NCBI RefSeq assembly: GCF_038050375.1 | Contig: NZ_CP150886.1 | Coordinates: forward strand, 2,893,318-2,957,317 | DNA: 64,000 nt | Direction: 5' to 3' | From: Okeanomitos corallinicola TIOX110 | GTDB taxonomy: Bacteria; Cyanobacteriota; Cyanobacteriia; Cyanobacteriales; Nostocaceae | Shown: positions 26,261-36,096 of the stretch, one piece after another | How positions within the stretch are numbered: the stretch's first letter is position 1 | Layout of the letters: each line of letters starts with the position of its first letter | Program-made: the position numbers and the translations under genes | Notes under the pieces: generated by a model | Seen by the model: the letters and a program-made list of their open reading frames with translations, nothing else | What the model was told of the DNA's origin: nothing | Database searches by the model: none

Positions 26261-27299
26261 GTGGTAGAACCTCCTCTGGGAATACGAATTGTTCGTGGGG
26301 TTGGTCTTGAGGTGCCATCCAAGCACGGATACCCTCGTTCAACAAAATATTTTTGGTATAGAAAGTTTCGAACTCTGGGTCTTCTGCTGCCCGTAATTCT
26401 TGGGACACGAAGTCATAAGCTCGCAGGTTTAATGCTAAACCGACAATGCCTACGGATGCCATCCACAGGCCTGTTACTGGTACAAACAACATAAAGAAGT
26501 GTAACCAGCGTTTGTTGGAGAATGCAATCCCGAAAATCTGTGACCAGAAACGGTTTGCTGTCACCATGGAGTAGGTTTCTTCTGCTTGGGTAGGATTGAA
26601 TGCGGGGAATGTGTTTGAACCTTCACCGTCTTCAAATAGCGTGTTTTCTACGGTTGCACCGTGGATGGCACAAAGTAATGCACCTCCTAAGATCCCTGCT
26701 ACTCCCATCATGTGGAAGGGGTTTAGTGTCCAGTTGTGGAAACCTTGCAGGAATAATAGGAAACGGAAGATTGCTGCTACTCCAAAGCTGGGTGCGAAGA
26801 ACCAGCTAGATTGTCCCAAGGGGTACATCAAGAATACGCTGACGAATACCGCAATCGGACCTGAAAATGCTAGGGCGTTGTAAGGACGAATGCCTACGAG
26901 TCTGGCAATTTCAAATTGGCGTAACATGAAGCCTATCAATCCGAATGCACCGTGTAGTGCTACGAATGGCCATAAGCCACCCAATTGACACCAGCGGGTG
27001 AAGTCACCTTGGGCTTCTGGTCCCCACAGGAACAATAAGGAATGTCCCATGCTGTCTGCTGGTGTGGATACTGCCACTGTTAAGAAGTTTGCACCTTCTA
27101 GGTAGGATGATGCTAATCCGTGGGTGTACCAGGAGGTGACGAAGGTTGTACCAGTTAGCCAACCGCCTAGTGCTAGGAAGGCGCAGGGGAATAGTAATAC
27201 TCCTGACCAACCTACGAATACGAAGCGATCGCGCTTCAACCAGTCGTCTAGTACGTCAAACCACCCTCTTGAGGGGGCGCGCCCAACTGCGATGGTCAT
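26244..27299 (-). CDS. psbD: Photosystem II D2 protein, copy in operon with psbC
   Basis: The 351-residue product is identical to that of the copy at 14122-15177. The DNA is identical over about 1.02 kb by eye. The only differences I found are in codons 342-345 (26265-26276), which read GAG GAG GTT CTA here instead of GAA GAA GTA TTA. They form the psbC ribosome site. The upstream site AGAGGA precedes the ATG. This is the standard cyanobacterial psbDC operon. Confidence 0.98.
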   Translation of the reverse strand: MTIAVGRAPSRGWFDVLDDWLKRDRFVFVGWSGVLLFPCAFLALGGWLTGTTFVTSWYTHGLASSYLEGANFLTVAVSTPADSMGHSLLFLWGPEAQGDFTRWCQLGGLWPFVALHGAFGLIGFMLRQFEIARLVGIRPYNALAFSGPIAVFVSVFLMYPLGQSSWFFAPSFGVAAIFRFLLFLQGFHNWTLNPFHMMGVAGILGGALLCAIHGATVENTLFEDGEGSNTFPAFNPTQAEETYSMVTANRFWSQIFGIAFSNKRWLHFFMLFVPVTGLWMASVGIVGLALNLRAYDFVSQELRAAEDPEFETFYTKNILLNEGIRAWMAPQDQPHEQFVFPEEVLPRGNAL

Positions 27300-27983
27300 T
27301 TAACTAAAATCCTCTTGTTTACTAAAATTGCGACGTTTTTTAAGACAGGATGCTGTTAAAGTTTTTATGCTTTCAGCTACTGTCATGAGGAATTAAACGT
27401 AATTTTGACATTCTTCGCTACCTTTAGGTAACTAAGATGCTCTGAGATTTTATCACCTAGCTATTGAGGCATTTCTCAGAATTATGCCATTACTGCCACC
27501 ACTTTCTAATCATTTAGCCTGTGGTAACTTAATGATTCTTAACTTATCACATTCATCAATTTTTAGCCTGATGGAATAGGTGAATTTAGTTAATTATTGA
27601 GAACGTTAAATTTATAAATGTATCATAATTTTAACAAAATGATACAACTTGTCTCATAAATATTATAACTTGCAATACATATTGCTCAACCAAGAGAATG
27701 TTAGCTTGATCAGTAAACTGCCCTGGAATGCTGAAATTGTGGGGTAGTTTTATCGTCAAAATGGTAAAATTCACTAAAATCTCTAACACAAGACTCATCA
27801 TCAAATCAAAGAGTAACAGTTTTGTGGCTACAAGTCTGATCACCCTAATTTTTAAATAAAGATTGAGGCATAAGCTTGAGAAAATGTATCTTTGATGGTT
27901 TAGGTGCAGTTAAATTCGAGATCCATCTCTCATTAACCATTTCCCAGTTTGCAAAGAAAATCTCACGGTCTAAGGTAGTTTAA
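27300..27983. promoter_or_regulatory. Divergent promoter region psbDC / ycf4
   Basis: A 684-base AT-rich gap between divergent photosystem genes. It must hold both promoters. I could not define them: no confident -35/-10 pair or known light box stands out. A 70-codon minus-strand frame at 27631-27843 shows no protein-like features. Confidence 0.5.
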
Positions 27984-28553
27984 ATGACGACATCAACAAC
28001 GATCAATAAAGGCGATAGCCTGCTGCATCAAAACGTTCTCGGTTCTCGTCGGTTGAGTAACTACTGTTGGGCAGCTATTGTGACTATGGGAGCATCTGGC
28101 TTTTTGTTGGCTGGTATCTCTAGCTATCTCAGAGTCAATTTACTCATTGTTACTGATCCGACTCAACTGGTGTTCATACCCCAAGGATTAGTAATGGGTT
28201 TGTACGGTACAGCGGGTTTGCTGCTATCTTTATACTTGTGGTTAGTTATTTTATGGGATGTAGGCGGCGGTTACAATGAATTTAATCAGGAAACTGGTAA
28301 ATTTAAAATTTTTCGCTGGGGGTTTCCTGGTAAAAACCGTCAAATTGAAATAGAAAACCGCATACAAGATGTACAGTCTGTTCGCATCTCTATTAAGGAA
28401 GGTTTGAATCCCCAACGCGCTCTTTATCTCAAGGTGAAGGGAAGACGTGATATTCCTCTCACTAGAGTGGGTCAACCTATGTCTCTAGCTGAATTAGAAA
28501 CCCAAGGCGCTCAGTTAGCTCGCTTTTTAAGCGTACCCTTAGAAGGACTTTAG
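27984..28553 (+). CDS. ycf4: Photosystem I assembly protein Ycf4
   Basis: The 189-residue membrane protein has two helices (about 27-47 and 70-92) and the conserved C-terminal part (RWGFPGKNRQIEIE, ALYLKVKGRRDIPLTR, LAELETQGAQLARFL). In plastids and cyanobacteria Ycf4 assists assembly of photosystem I in the thylakoid. It is divergent from the psbDC operon, a photosynthetic grouping. Confidence 0.96.
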   Translation: MTTSTTINKGDSLLHQNVLGSRRLSNYCWAAIVTMGASGFLLAGISSYLRVNLLIVTDPTQLVFIPQGLVMGLYGTAGLLLSLYLWLVILWDVGGGYNEFNQETGKFKIFRWGFPGKNRQIEIENRIQDVQSVRISIKEGLNPQRALYLKVKGRRDIPLTRVGQPMSLAELETQGAQLARFLSVPLEGL

Positions 28554-28719
28554 GAAGTTTGGATTTTAGATGTTGGATTGAACAGAGGTTATTCGTAAGT
28601 AAGGGAATAGGGAAAAGGCAAAAATAGGCAAAAATTATGATTGTATTTTTCCCCATTTTCCAATCCCCAATCTAAAATCCAAAATTGTTAAGATACTCTG
28701 GTTGAGTAAATAATTATCA

Positions 28720-29478
28720 ATGCGTTTAAAATTTTCACAATTTTTAGTGCTTTTTCTGATGATTGGTGGTTTGATGTTGGGGGGATGTTCAACAGAACAG
28801 GTTTCTTCTAACACATCTCCAGCTTCTACAACTACCTCTAAGGTAACGGAGACAAGCTCCAATTCAACAGCTAAAGTGACAACTGTATCAGAAAATAAAA
28901 GTGAGAGTATTCCAGGAATGAAAAATTTACCACGGCTCGACGGTAAAGCTACTGTAGTGATGACAGTTAAAGGTAGTCCAATTACTATCGAAGTTGATGG
29001 TGATAATGCTCCTATTACTGCGGGAAATTTTGTTGATTTAGTCCAAAAGGGCTTCTATGACGGTTTAACATTCCACCGGGTTGTGCGTGATCCCCAGCCT
29101 TTTGTTGTTCAAGGTGGTGATCCTCGTGGAGATGGTACAGGTGGTTATGTAGATCAAAAAATTGGTACTGAACGTCGCATACCTTTGGAAATTAAACCAG
29201 AGGGTGAAGATGAACCTGTTTATGGGCAAATAATTAAGAAAAAGCCTGTTTTGACTCATAAATTGGGGGCAGTAGCTATGGCAAGATCCCAAATGCCTGA
29301 TTCTGCATCTTCTCAATTTTATTTTGCTCTTGCGGATTTAGCATTTCTAGATAGCAACTATGCTGTTTTTGGTTATGTAACCGATGGGTTTGATGTGGTT
29401 AACCAAATTCAGCAGGGTGATAAAATTGATTCTGCTAAAGTTACCCAAGGGGCTGAGAATTTAAAGACTCCTGAGTAG
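28720..29478 (+). CDS. Cyclophilin-type peptidyl-prolyl isomerase lipoprotein
   Basis: A lipoprotein signal peptide (lipobox LMLGGC, Cys near 23) and a Ser/Thr-rich linker precede a cyclophilin domain (about 70-245) with [21 protein letters not shown] and SQFYFALAD. It should speed proline isomerisation of proteins outside the cytoplasm, anchored to a membrane. Confidence 0.93.
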   Translation: MRLKFSQFLVLFLMIGGLMLGGCSTEQVSSNTSPASTTTSKVTETSSNSTAKVTTVSENKSESIPGMKNLPRLDGKATVVMTVKGSPITIEVDGDNAPITAGNFVDLVQKGFYDGLTFHRVVRDPQPFVVQGGDPRGDGTGGYVDQKIGTERRIPLEIKPEGEDEPVYGQIIKKKPVLTHKLGAVAMARSQMPDSASSQFYFALADLAFLDSNYAVFGYVTDGFDVVNQIQQGDKIDSAKVTQGAENLKTPE

Positions 29479-29572
29479 TTGGTAGTTAGTAGTCAGTGGT
29501 CAGTTGCAAATATTGACTGTTGACTACTTTAATCATTGATCATTTATTTTCTGAAATATAAAAAATCTAAAC

Positions 29573-30727
29573 TTGGTTAGGGTTGTTGTTACTGGTATTG
29601 GTTTAGTTTCTGCCTTGGGTAATGACTTGGCAGATAGCTGGGAAAATTTACTGAGTTGGAAAACGGGAATTAAGTTACACCAACTATTTCCAGAATTACC
29701 AAAAGTTCCTTTAGGGCTAATTTCAGATCAACCATCTAAATTAAATGTTTTAAATCACAGTGTGGTTAATGATGCGTTGGAGGATGCAGAATTAACAACT
29801 CCTCTGTCTGAATGTGCTGTGGTCATAGGTTCTAGTCGTGGTTATCAAGGTTGTTGGGAAGATTTAGCACGACGAATGTATGGTAATGATCCCAATCCAG
29901 AATTGTTAGGTTTAGACAACTGGTTAGATACTCTACCCCAGATGAATGCGATCGCAGTGGCTAGACAAATTGGGGCATCAGGCACTGTTTTAGCACCGAT
30001 GGCGGCTTGTGCTACGGGTATTTGGGCAATTTCCCAAGCTGTCATGTTAATCCAAACTGGACAATATCAACGGGCGATCGCTGGTGCAGTGGAAGCACCT
30101 ATTACTCCTCTAACTATCTGCGGATTTCAACAAATGGGAGCTTTAGCAAAAACAGGTGCCTATCCTTTTGATTTACACCGGGAAGGTTTGGTTTTAGGTG
30201 AAGGTGGGGCGGTGTTTGTGCTGGAATCTGCTGAGTTAGCAAAGCAACGTCAAGCTAAGATTTACGGGGAAATTTTAGGTTTTGGGTTGACAGCAGATGC
30301 TTTTCATGGTAATAAGCCCGAACCGGCAGGGAAAAGTGCGATCGCTGCTATTAAACAATGTTTACAACGTAGTCATTTGCAACCGCAGGATGTAGATTAC
30401 ATTCACGCTCATGGTACTGCTACTATTCTTAATGATAAGATAGAAAGCAAAATTATACAGTCCTTATTTCCTCCACAAGTAGCAATTAGTTCTACTAAAG
30501 GTGCTACGGGGCATACACTAGGAGCTTCGGGAGCTTTAGGTGTTGCATTTTCCCTATTGAGCTTACAGCATAAAATACTACCCCCCTGTGTGGGATTACA
30601 ACAACCAGAATTTAACCTAAATTTTGTCAGCAAGGCAATAAAACAGCAAATGCAAACATCATTATGTTTTAGTTTTGGTTTTGGGGGACAAAATGCTGTG
30701 ATCGCGTTGGGTTCTAGAAATTCGTAA
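29573..30727 (+). CDS. Beta-ketoacyl-ACP synthase, FabF-like
   Basis: The thiolase-fold condensing enzyme has the catalytic triad in AACATG (Cys, about residue 145), HAHGTATI (His) and GATGHTLGASGA (His). At 384 residues it is shorter than typical FabF (about 410) and diverges at the N-terminus, so it is probably a KAS paralogue rather than the main fatty-acid enzyme. The start is a TTG (29573) directly before VRVVVTGIG. No acyl carrier protein gene adjoins it. Confidence 0.88.
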   Translation: MVRVVVTGIGLVSALGNDLADSWENLLSWKTGIKLHQLFPELPKVPLGLISDQPSKLNVLNHSVVNDALEDAELTTPLSECAVVIGSSRGYQGCWEDLARRMYGNDPNPELLGLDNWLDTLPQMNAIAVARQIGASGTVLAPMAACATGIWAISQAVMLIQTGQYQRAIAGAVEAPITPLTICGFQQMGALAKTGAYPFDLHREGLVLGEGGAVFVLESAELAKQRQAKIYGEILGFGLTADAFHGNKPEPAGKSAIAAIKQCLQRSHLQPQDVDYIHAHGTATILNDKIESKIIQSLFPPQVAISSTKGATGHTLGASGALGVAFSLLSLQHKILPPCVGLQQPEFNLNFVSKAIKQQMQTSLCFSFGFGGQNAVIALGSRNS

Positions 30728-30799
30728 ATTTATCATTATGTCACTTTCTGACTTTTATTCCTAATAAAGAGTTCTGAACAGACGTAATATCAATAGATA

Positions 30800-30827
30800 A
30801 AAATCCCTATGAAAAAGAGGGGATTTT
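30800..30827. terminator. Possible bidirectional terminator
   Basis: The hairpin AAAATCCC/GGGATTTT sits between the convergent KAS and transglycosylase genes. A and T runs flank it on both sides. Confidence 0.5.
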
Positions 30828-30853
30828 CAAATATTTTCGCCCTCTTTTACAAA

Positions 30854-33043
30854 TTACTGCTTTGGTAATTGAGGCTGATTCTCTGAATATTTTGCTACCA
30901 AAGCTGACATAGAAGGATTATACAACCGCAGATAATTCCAGTAATTACCAAACACTAAACGGACATAATTTCTAGTTTCACCAAAGGGAATTTCCTCTAC
31001 AAATTCATCAGGATCTTGTTTTGGCATAGTTCGCAACCATTTGGCAACATTTCCTGGGCCTGCATTATAACTAGCGATCGCCAACATAGAATTATTGCTA
31101 TATTGTTGATGAGTATGATCTAAATACCACGTACCCAACATAATATTATCATTGGGATTTTCCAAATCTAAATCTTTGATATTCATCCCAATTTGTGGGG
31201 CTATCCATTCTCCCGTCGTTGGCATTACCTGCATTAAACCAGTTGCACCAACTACAGATTTAATCTTAGGTTGAAAACGGGACTCTTGCCGCATCAAAGC
31301 TGTCACCAATAAAGGATTTAAATTACGTTTAGTAGACCATTGTTGTATTTCTTGAAAATAAGGAAAAGGATAACGGGCTTGCCAATAGGTTATTTGTTGA
31401 CTTAAAGCTGCATATTCTGCCTGTTCTTCTGGTGTTTCTCGATCTTCTAATTTAGAGATAGTTGCAATACCAATGAGATTTTGACCCCTGGTTAATTGCA
31501 TCAAACCTTCTGTAAATTGTTCATTTACCGTAGGTTTACTTTTGTTTTTAAAATCAGTTTCCCACTCATACCAAGCATCTCGATCTTGTCCTAATAAATA
31601 CAACTCTTTAAAAGCATCAGAACCCGCAGGAGGTACTGGTCGCTGCCGAGGAACAATTTCAGGATTCATCAACCGGACATTACTAAAATCACCCACATCT
31701 AAACCTAAAATACTGGCAGAACGCCAAGCATAATAGGACTGAGGAAATTGACTTAATACATACTGATAAGCTGTACGTGCATCTTCCGGTTTACCTAGTA
31801 AAGTTGCCCATTTACCTACCCAAAAACCGGCTCTGGGAGCTAAAATACTATGCTTATTTTCTGTGACTATTGGTTGGGCCCATTGCCATGCACCTGCATA
31901 ATCTTTATTCTTGGCTTTATCCAGGGCATTTTTCCAGCGAAATTCCGCAGCTTCTTCAGAATTACTATACTGACCTAATAATAATTTCCAAGTGGTATTA
32001 GCAGACTCATTATCTTTTAAAGATGCTAATCGTTTAGCCTTTTGTTCTAATGCTTGGGGTGCTGTCTTAGGAAACTTATTAATAATTTGATCTAGATAAG
32101 GGATGGCAGCTTTACCAGTAGCAAGTTCAGCTAGTCTTAATAGTGCTGTTCCTGTTTCTTCATCATCAGGAAATTGTTGTACCTGTTGTTGATAAATAGT
32201 AATTGCTTGATCTCGTTTTTTATCTATCTGTAAACCCCTAGCCCGACGGTAGAGATTTTTAGCTGTTTGGGGTGCTTTACTGTAAGCATTGGCAGCTTTA
32301 GCGAATTGGTTATTTTCCCAATATACTGAACCAATCAGATCCCAGTCTGCTGCTGTCAGTTGTGGTTGCTTTGCTAACTGATCTAAAATTCCTACAATTC
32401 CCGGTTCGTCAGCTGCATATTTGGCCAGAATTAATTGTAATTTAGGTTGATTTGGGTTTTCTCGTAAGCGTCGGCGGATAATTTCCCAGGTGAGGGGATG
32501 GGAAGGAAAATTAGCGATCGCCTGATCATTTATTGTTGGTAGTCCGATCAAATACATAGCTTTGACTACCACTGGTTGATCTGGATATTCTTTTAAAACT
32601 TTTTGGCGCAGATCCGAGGCTTTGCCTTTATCACCCACCATATCATGGGCTTGGGCTTGTTTGAGTAAAATATACGGTGCTAAAACGGGGTAATCTTTCT
32701 CTAAACCCGTCAATAAATCCAGCGCTTTTCTACCTTGATCTGTTTCAATATAATCACTAGCTAAAAGATAACGTGCTTTTTCTCGATCTGGAGAACTACC
32801 ATTTTCAGCAATTTCTACTAACTGTGCTGCTCTTTCTGGTAAAGATTTAGACGATAAATTAAAAACGATTGACCGTGATTGATTGATTTCAGCTATTTTT
32901 CCAGGCTGACTCTGACTCAAGTTCAACCATTTATTCAGGATTTTTCCAGCTTCCGGGGCAGCAAACATACCCCCAACTAAAAAGGCACATAGCCCCGCGC
33001 CAGCAATCAGAACAATTTGCTTGTTGTGTAGTTTCTTTTGCAT
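30854..33043 (-). CDS. Soluble lytic murein transglycosylase with TPR repeats
   Basis: A membrane anchor (about residues 10-30) precedes a long TPR-like helical region (60-540) and an SLT domain with catalytic Glu587 in MRQESRF, then GATGLMQVMP and ASYNAGPGN. The enzyme cuts the glycan chain of peptidoglycan and forms 1,6-anhydro ends. The length of 729 residues is normal for Slt70-like cyanobacterial forms. Confidence 0.93.
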   Translation of the reverse strand: MQKKLHNKQIVLIAGAGLCAFLVGGMFAAPEAGKILNKWLNLSQSQPGKIAEINQSRSIVFNLSSKSLPERAAQLVEIAENGSSPDREKARYLLASDYIETDQGRKALDLLTGLEKDYPVLAPYILLKQAQAHDMVGDKGKASDLRQKVLKEYPDQPVVVKAMYLIGLPTINDQAIANFPSHPLTWEIIRRRLRENPNQPKLQLILAKYAADEPGIVGILDQLAKQPQLTAADWDLIGSVYWENNQFAKAANAYSKAPQTAKNLYRRARGLQIDKKRDQAITIYQQQVQQFPDDEETGTALLRLAELATGKAAIPYLDQIINKFPKTAPQALEQKAKRLASLKDNESANTTWKLLLGQYSNSEEAAEFRWKNALDKAKNKDYAGAWQWAQPIVTENKHSILAPRAGFWVGKWATLLGKPEDARTAYQYVLSQFPQSYYAWRSASILGLDVGDFSNVRLMNPEIVPRQRPVPPAGSDAFKELYLLGQDRDAWYEWETDFKNKSKPTVNEQFTEGLMQLTRGQNLIGIATISKLEDRETPEEQAEYAALSQQITYWQARYPFPYFQEIQQWSTKRNLNPLLVTALMRQESRFQPKIKSVVGATGLMQVMPTTGEWIAPQIGMNIKDLDLENPNDNIMLGTWYLDHTHQQYSNNSMLAIASYNAGPGNVAKWLRTMPKQDPDEFVEEIPFGETRNYVRLVFGNYWNYLRLYNPSMSALVAKYSENQPQLPKQ

Positions 33044-33209
33044 GAATACCCGCTTTTAGCCTAAAGTCTGGAAAATCAAAATTTTGATCGGTTTCTTGCC
33101 ACTTTAACACTACTCGCGGAAAATGTTATCAATCCTAAGAATTTACTATTCAGGATATTTTATCAACAAATAGCAAAAATTGCAGATCAACAGATGTTTT
33201 CAAATTTAG

Positions 33210-33794
33210 TTATTTTGCTAATAACTTAAACGAATCACAAAAACCACTGATACTTTTAGTTAGATATTTTTGCTTTGCTTGATCGCTTTCTGCACTCACT
33301 TGATATAGTCTATTTCTTACTAAAAATATTCTGTGCTTAGTCACTCTTTGTCCTGGTTTAGTATAATTTATCTCTTTCCCTAAATAACCATCTAAGGTGA
33401 TTTTTTCTTCACTGATAATCGTTCCCTTTGCACTGTCTAAAGCTGTATTTTTACCAGTATCTATTGCCTGTTCTACAAGATTCTTCTTGATTAAGAGGTC
33501 AATATATTCCTGTGGATAATCAATATAAGCTACGGTATATTTAGTACCCTCCTCTTGACGCTCAACAGTAAACATATTAACTTCTATTTCACCTGTTTTA
33601 GTTTTCACTTTTTGTGTGGTTTCAGTAGGTTGACCTGGCATTAAAATCTTAAAACCACCTGCCGTTGAAGAGAATACAGACCAAATAGATTTTACTTCTG
33701 TTTCTGCTTGGTTAGCGAACACAGGTTGAGTGATGATAAAACCACCACATAAAATAGATAATGCGAGGCTGAAAGGGATGATTTTAAAGTTCAT
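33210..33794 (-). CDS. Secreted hypothetical protein
   Basis: A clear Sec signal peptide (about 1-27, cut after VFA) is followed by a compact domain with FKILMPGQPTETTQ, IDYPQEY and GYLGKEIN. I know this pattern only from uncharacterised cyanobacterial secreted proteins. No enzymatic motif is visible. It lies on the same strand as the FAD monooxygenase gene, 33 bases after that stop. Confidence 0.78.
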   Translation of the reverse strand: MNFKIIPFSLALSILCGGFIITQPVFANQAETEVKSIWSVFSSTAGGFKILMPGQPTETTQKVKTKTGEIEVNMFTVERQEEGTKYTVAYIDYPQEYIDLLIKKNLVEQAIDTGKNTALDSAKGTIISEEKITLDGYLGKEINYTKPGQRVTKHRIFLVRNRLYQVSAESDQAKQKYLTKSISGFCDSFKLLAK

Positions 33795-33827
33795 ATATAA
33801 ACAAGGTTTTGATTGCTGAAAGCTGAC

Positions 33828-35084
33828 TTACATTTTACCTAATTCGGGAGTTTTACCTTTTAACCCAATCATTAATTTTAGGGAAAAGGTTTTTAACATT
33901 GGGACTCGTTTCATTAACCATAAACCCAAGCGACGGACAACTACCACAGGTAAGAAGTTATTAGAAAATACTCGATCTAATAAATCAGTAAAACCTAAAA
34001 TTGCTAGATTTTCTTTTTTCCGCCAACTTTGGTATTTTTTGAGAACTTCTATTTTACCAATATCTGCACCTGCTTGGTGTGCGGTTTGAATAACTTCAGC
34101 TAAAGCAGCAGCATCACGAATACCTAAATTCAAACCTTGTCCACCGACGGGATGACAGTTGTGTGCAGCATCACCAATTAAAGCTAAACGGGGAAGAACA
34201 TAGCGATCGCTTTGCATTAATTGTACCTGAAAAACAAAGCGATCGCCTAACAATTCTAATTTACCCATCTGTTCCCCATAGCGTTTAGTTAATTCCGCTA
34301 AAAATTCCTCATCACTCAAAGCACACAAAGCTTTAGCTTCCTCATGAGGTGCAGTCCAAACAATCCGACATCTGTTACCAGGTAAAGGTAAAATCGCAAA
34401 GGGACCACTAGGCCAAAATTTCTCATAAGCTGTATAGTTATGTGATTTTTCTGGTTTTACAAAAGCAACTATACAAGATTGCCAATATTTCCAACCTTTA
34501 GTTTTAATTCCCGCAGCTTCACGAATTCGAGAACGTGAACCATCAGCAGCGACTAACAACTTAGTTTTAATTTTTTGTTCTACACCATCAACTTTAATAT
34601 TAACAGTAACTAGATCATTTTCAGTTTGTGTATTTAACACTTCTGCTGGACATAAATAAGTGACATTTTGACAATTTTGGACAAACTCTTGTAAAGGTTC
34701 TAAAAGTGCAAAATGTTCAGCAACATAACCTAACTCTGGTGTTTTTGTGCTAATATCAGCGGTTTGAAATTTCACCACATCGGGATATTCAGCATCAGAT
34801 AAAAATACCTGTCTATATTTAGCAATCTGGGGTAAAATTTTATCCCAAATACCGATACCTTGGAAAATACGCGCTGATAACATATGTACAGCATAAGCTT
34901 GACCTTTAGATACCGCAGCAGATGTAACCCTAGCTTCAATCAACAATATATTTAAACCAGAGTTTTTCAAAGCAGCGGCCAAGGTTAAACCAACAATACC
35001 ACCACCGACAATCACTAAGTCATAGTCATATTTGCGGTTGTCTGTGGTTGTTTGGGGAGGGGTGAGAGTTTGAGTAAGTGACAT
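33828..35084 (-). CDS. FAD-dependent monooxygenase, UbiH/COQ6 family
   Basis: The protein has the Rossmann motif LVIVGGGIVGLTLAAAL and the second FAD motif RLALIGDAAHNCHPVGGQG. This family hydroxylates aromatic rings, for example in quinone synthesis. Cyanobacteria make plastoquinone by another route, so the substrate is unknown. The ATG for MSLTQTLTPP at 35084 is preferred; the frame extends to 35126. Length is about 418 residues. Confidence 0.85.
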   Translation of the reverse strand: MSLTQTLTPPQTTTDNRKYDYDLVIVGGGIVGLTLAAALKNSGLNILLIEARVTSAAVSKGQAYAVHMLSARIFQGIGIWDKILPQIAKYRQVFLSDAEYPDVVKFQTADISTKTPELGYVAEHFALLEPLQEFVQNCQNVTYLCPAEVLNTQTENDLVTVNIKVDGVEQKIKTKLLVAADGSRSRIREAAGIKTKGWKYWQSCIVAFVKPEKSHNYTAYEKFWPSGPFAILPLPGNRCRIVWTAPHEEAKALCALSDEEFLAELTKRYGEQMGKLELLGDRFVFQVQLMQSDRYVLPRLALIGDAAHNCHPVGGQGLNLGIRDAAALAEVIQTAHQAGADIGKIEVLKKYQSWRKKENLAILGFTDLLDRVFSNNFLPVVVVRRLGLWLMKRVPMLKTFSLKLMIGLKGKTPELGKM

Positions 35085-35230
35085 TGTGAATATAGATAAA
35101 GGCGTTTTACTCTTATTTTTACGCAAGTCTCATAATAGAGCAAGATCAGGGAAAAACTTTTTTATAACCTTTGTTATAACCTTTTTTATAAATAAACTTG
35201 TGTCTGATCGCGACATTTAATAGGATAGTT

Positions 35231-35333
35231 ATACCAATTCTGTGTAAAGTTGCGCCAAATAAATACCGTAGATACGTTCCATGGAACATCTCTCCATTTG
35301 CAAATAAAGCGCATCCTCATAAAGAAATAGTAT
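35231..35333. repeat. MITE-like element C, copy 1
   Basis: A 103-base non-coding element that begins ataccaatt and ends aaatagtat. Its reverse complement closely matches 43918-44005: ttctttatgaggatgcgctt, then a variable centre, then ctacggtatttatttggcgc, then aactttayayarAATTGGTAT. The ends are imperfect inverted repeats. Two copies 8.6 kb apart in opposite orientation show it is a dispersed element. Confidence 0.7.
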
Positions 35334-35421
35334 TAGTCTGTTTTATGATTACTTACTATTAAGTATATTTCATAAATATGTTAGGATAGGAAGTAGTTAT
35401 GATCAAAATTATAGTAAAATA

Positions 35422-35868
35422 ATGACTCAAATCAATGACATATATTCTCTGTATGAGGTTGATAACGAGAAATGGTTAGCAGCAACCATAACAATGTTAA
35501 AAGAACAGCAGTTAGAACACCTCGACTTAGAGCATTTAATTGAAGAATTAGAAGCCATGAGTCGTCGAGATAAATTGACAGTTGAGAGTTTTTTAGAACA
35601 AATAATTAGACATTTATTACTCTTACAATACTGGAAAAGTGAACATCAATATAATGCGAATCATTGGCAAGCTGAAATTATCAGTTTTAGAACTCAATTG
35701 AATGAGTATTTAACTAAAAATTTACGCAATCATTTACAAGAAAATCAAGATAAAATTTATCAGAAAGCATTAAAATATGTCAATAAAAAAACAGGTATGA
35801 TGGTTGAATTTCCTCTAGAATGTCCGTATACTATCGAACAATTATTAGATGAAAATTGGCTACCATAA
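35422..35868 (+). CDS. DUF29 family protein
   Basis: A 148-residue, mainly helical protein with the DUF29 pattern: LYEVDNEKWLAATITMLKE, LDLEHLIEELEAMSRRDK and HLLLLQYW. DUF29 genes are very abundant in cyanobacteria and often lie in mobile or accessory DNA. No function is established. Confidence 0.92.
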   Translation: MTQINDIYSLYEVDNEKWLAATITMLKEQQLEHLDLEHLIEELEAMSRRDKLTVESFLEQIIRHLLLLQYWKSEHQYNANHWQAEIISFRTQLNEYLTKNLRNHLQENQDKIYQKALKYVNKKTGMMVEFPLECPYTIEQLLDENWLP

Positions 35869-35915
35869 CGATAATCACCAAAACAACGACGGATTTTTGT
35901 TTGTAAAGTATTATA

Positions 35916-36060
35916 TGAAACCCATAATCTCCAAAAACCTAACCCCCCTACCCCCCTTCCCTACCAGGGAATGGGGTTTTCAAAGCCTCTCTCCTTGTAG
36001 GGGAGAGGTACTCTTCGAGAAGCCGCTTCGCGTCTATGGAGAGGGGTCAATTTATACATT
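35916..36060. repeat. Dispersed repeat cluster after the DUF29 gene
   Basis: The run cctaacccccctacccccct, the ctctctccttgtaggggaga motif and the insertion ttcgagaagccgcttcgcgt are well-known types of intergenic repeat in Nostocales. The short open frame across it is not a gene. Confidence 0.6.
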
Positions 36061-36096
36061 AAAAACTTTTAAAACATCCTCTCAGAAGTCGGGGAT

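Noticed and set aside
26261-26326. Longer psbC start upstream of the GTG
   Set aside because: The strong ribosome site precedes the internal GTG at 26260, as known for cyanobacterial psbC; the upstream part is psbD coding sequence in another frame.
27631-27843. 70-codon minus-strand frame upstream of psbD
   Set aside because: No protein features or usual ribosome site; it lies in the regulatory gap between divergent photosystem genes.
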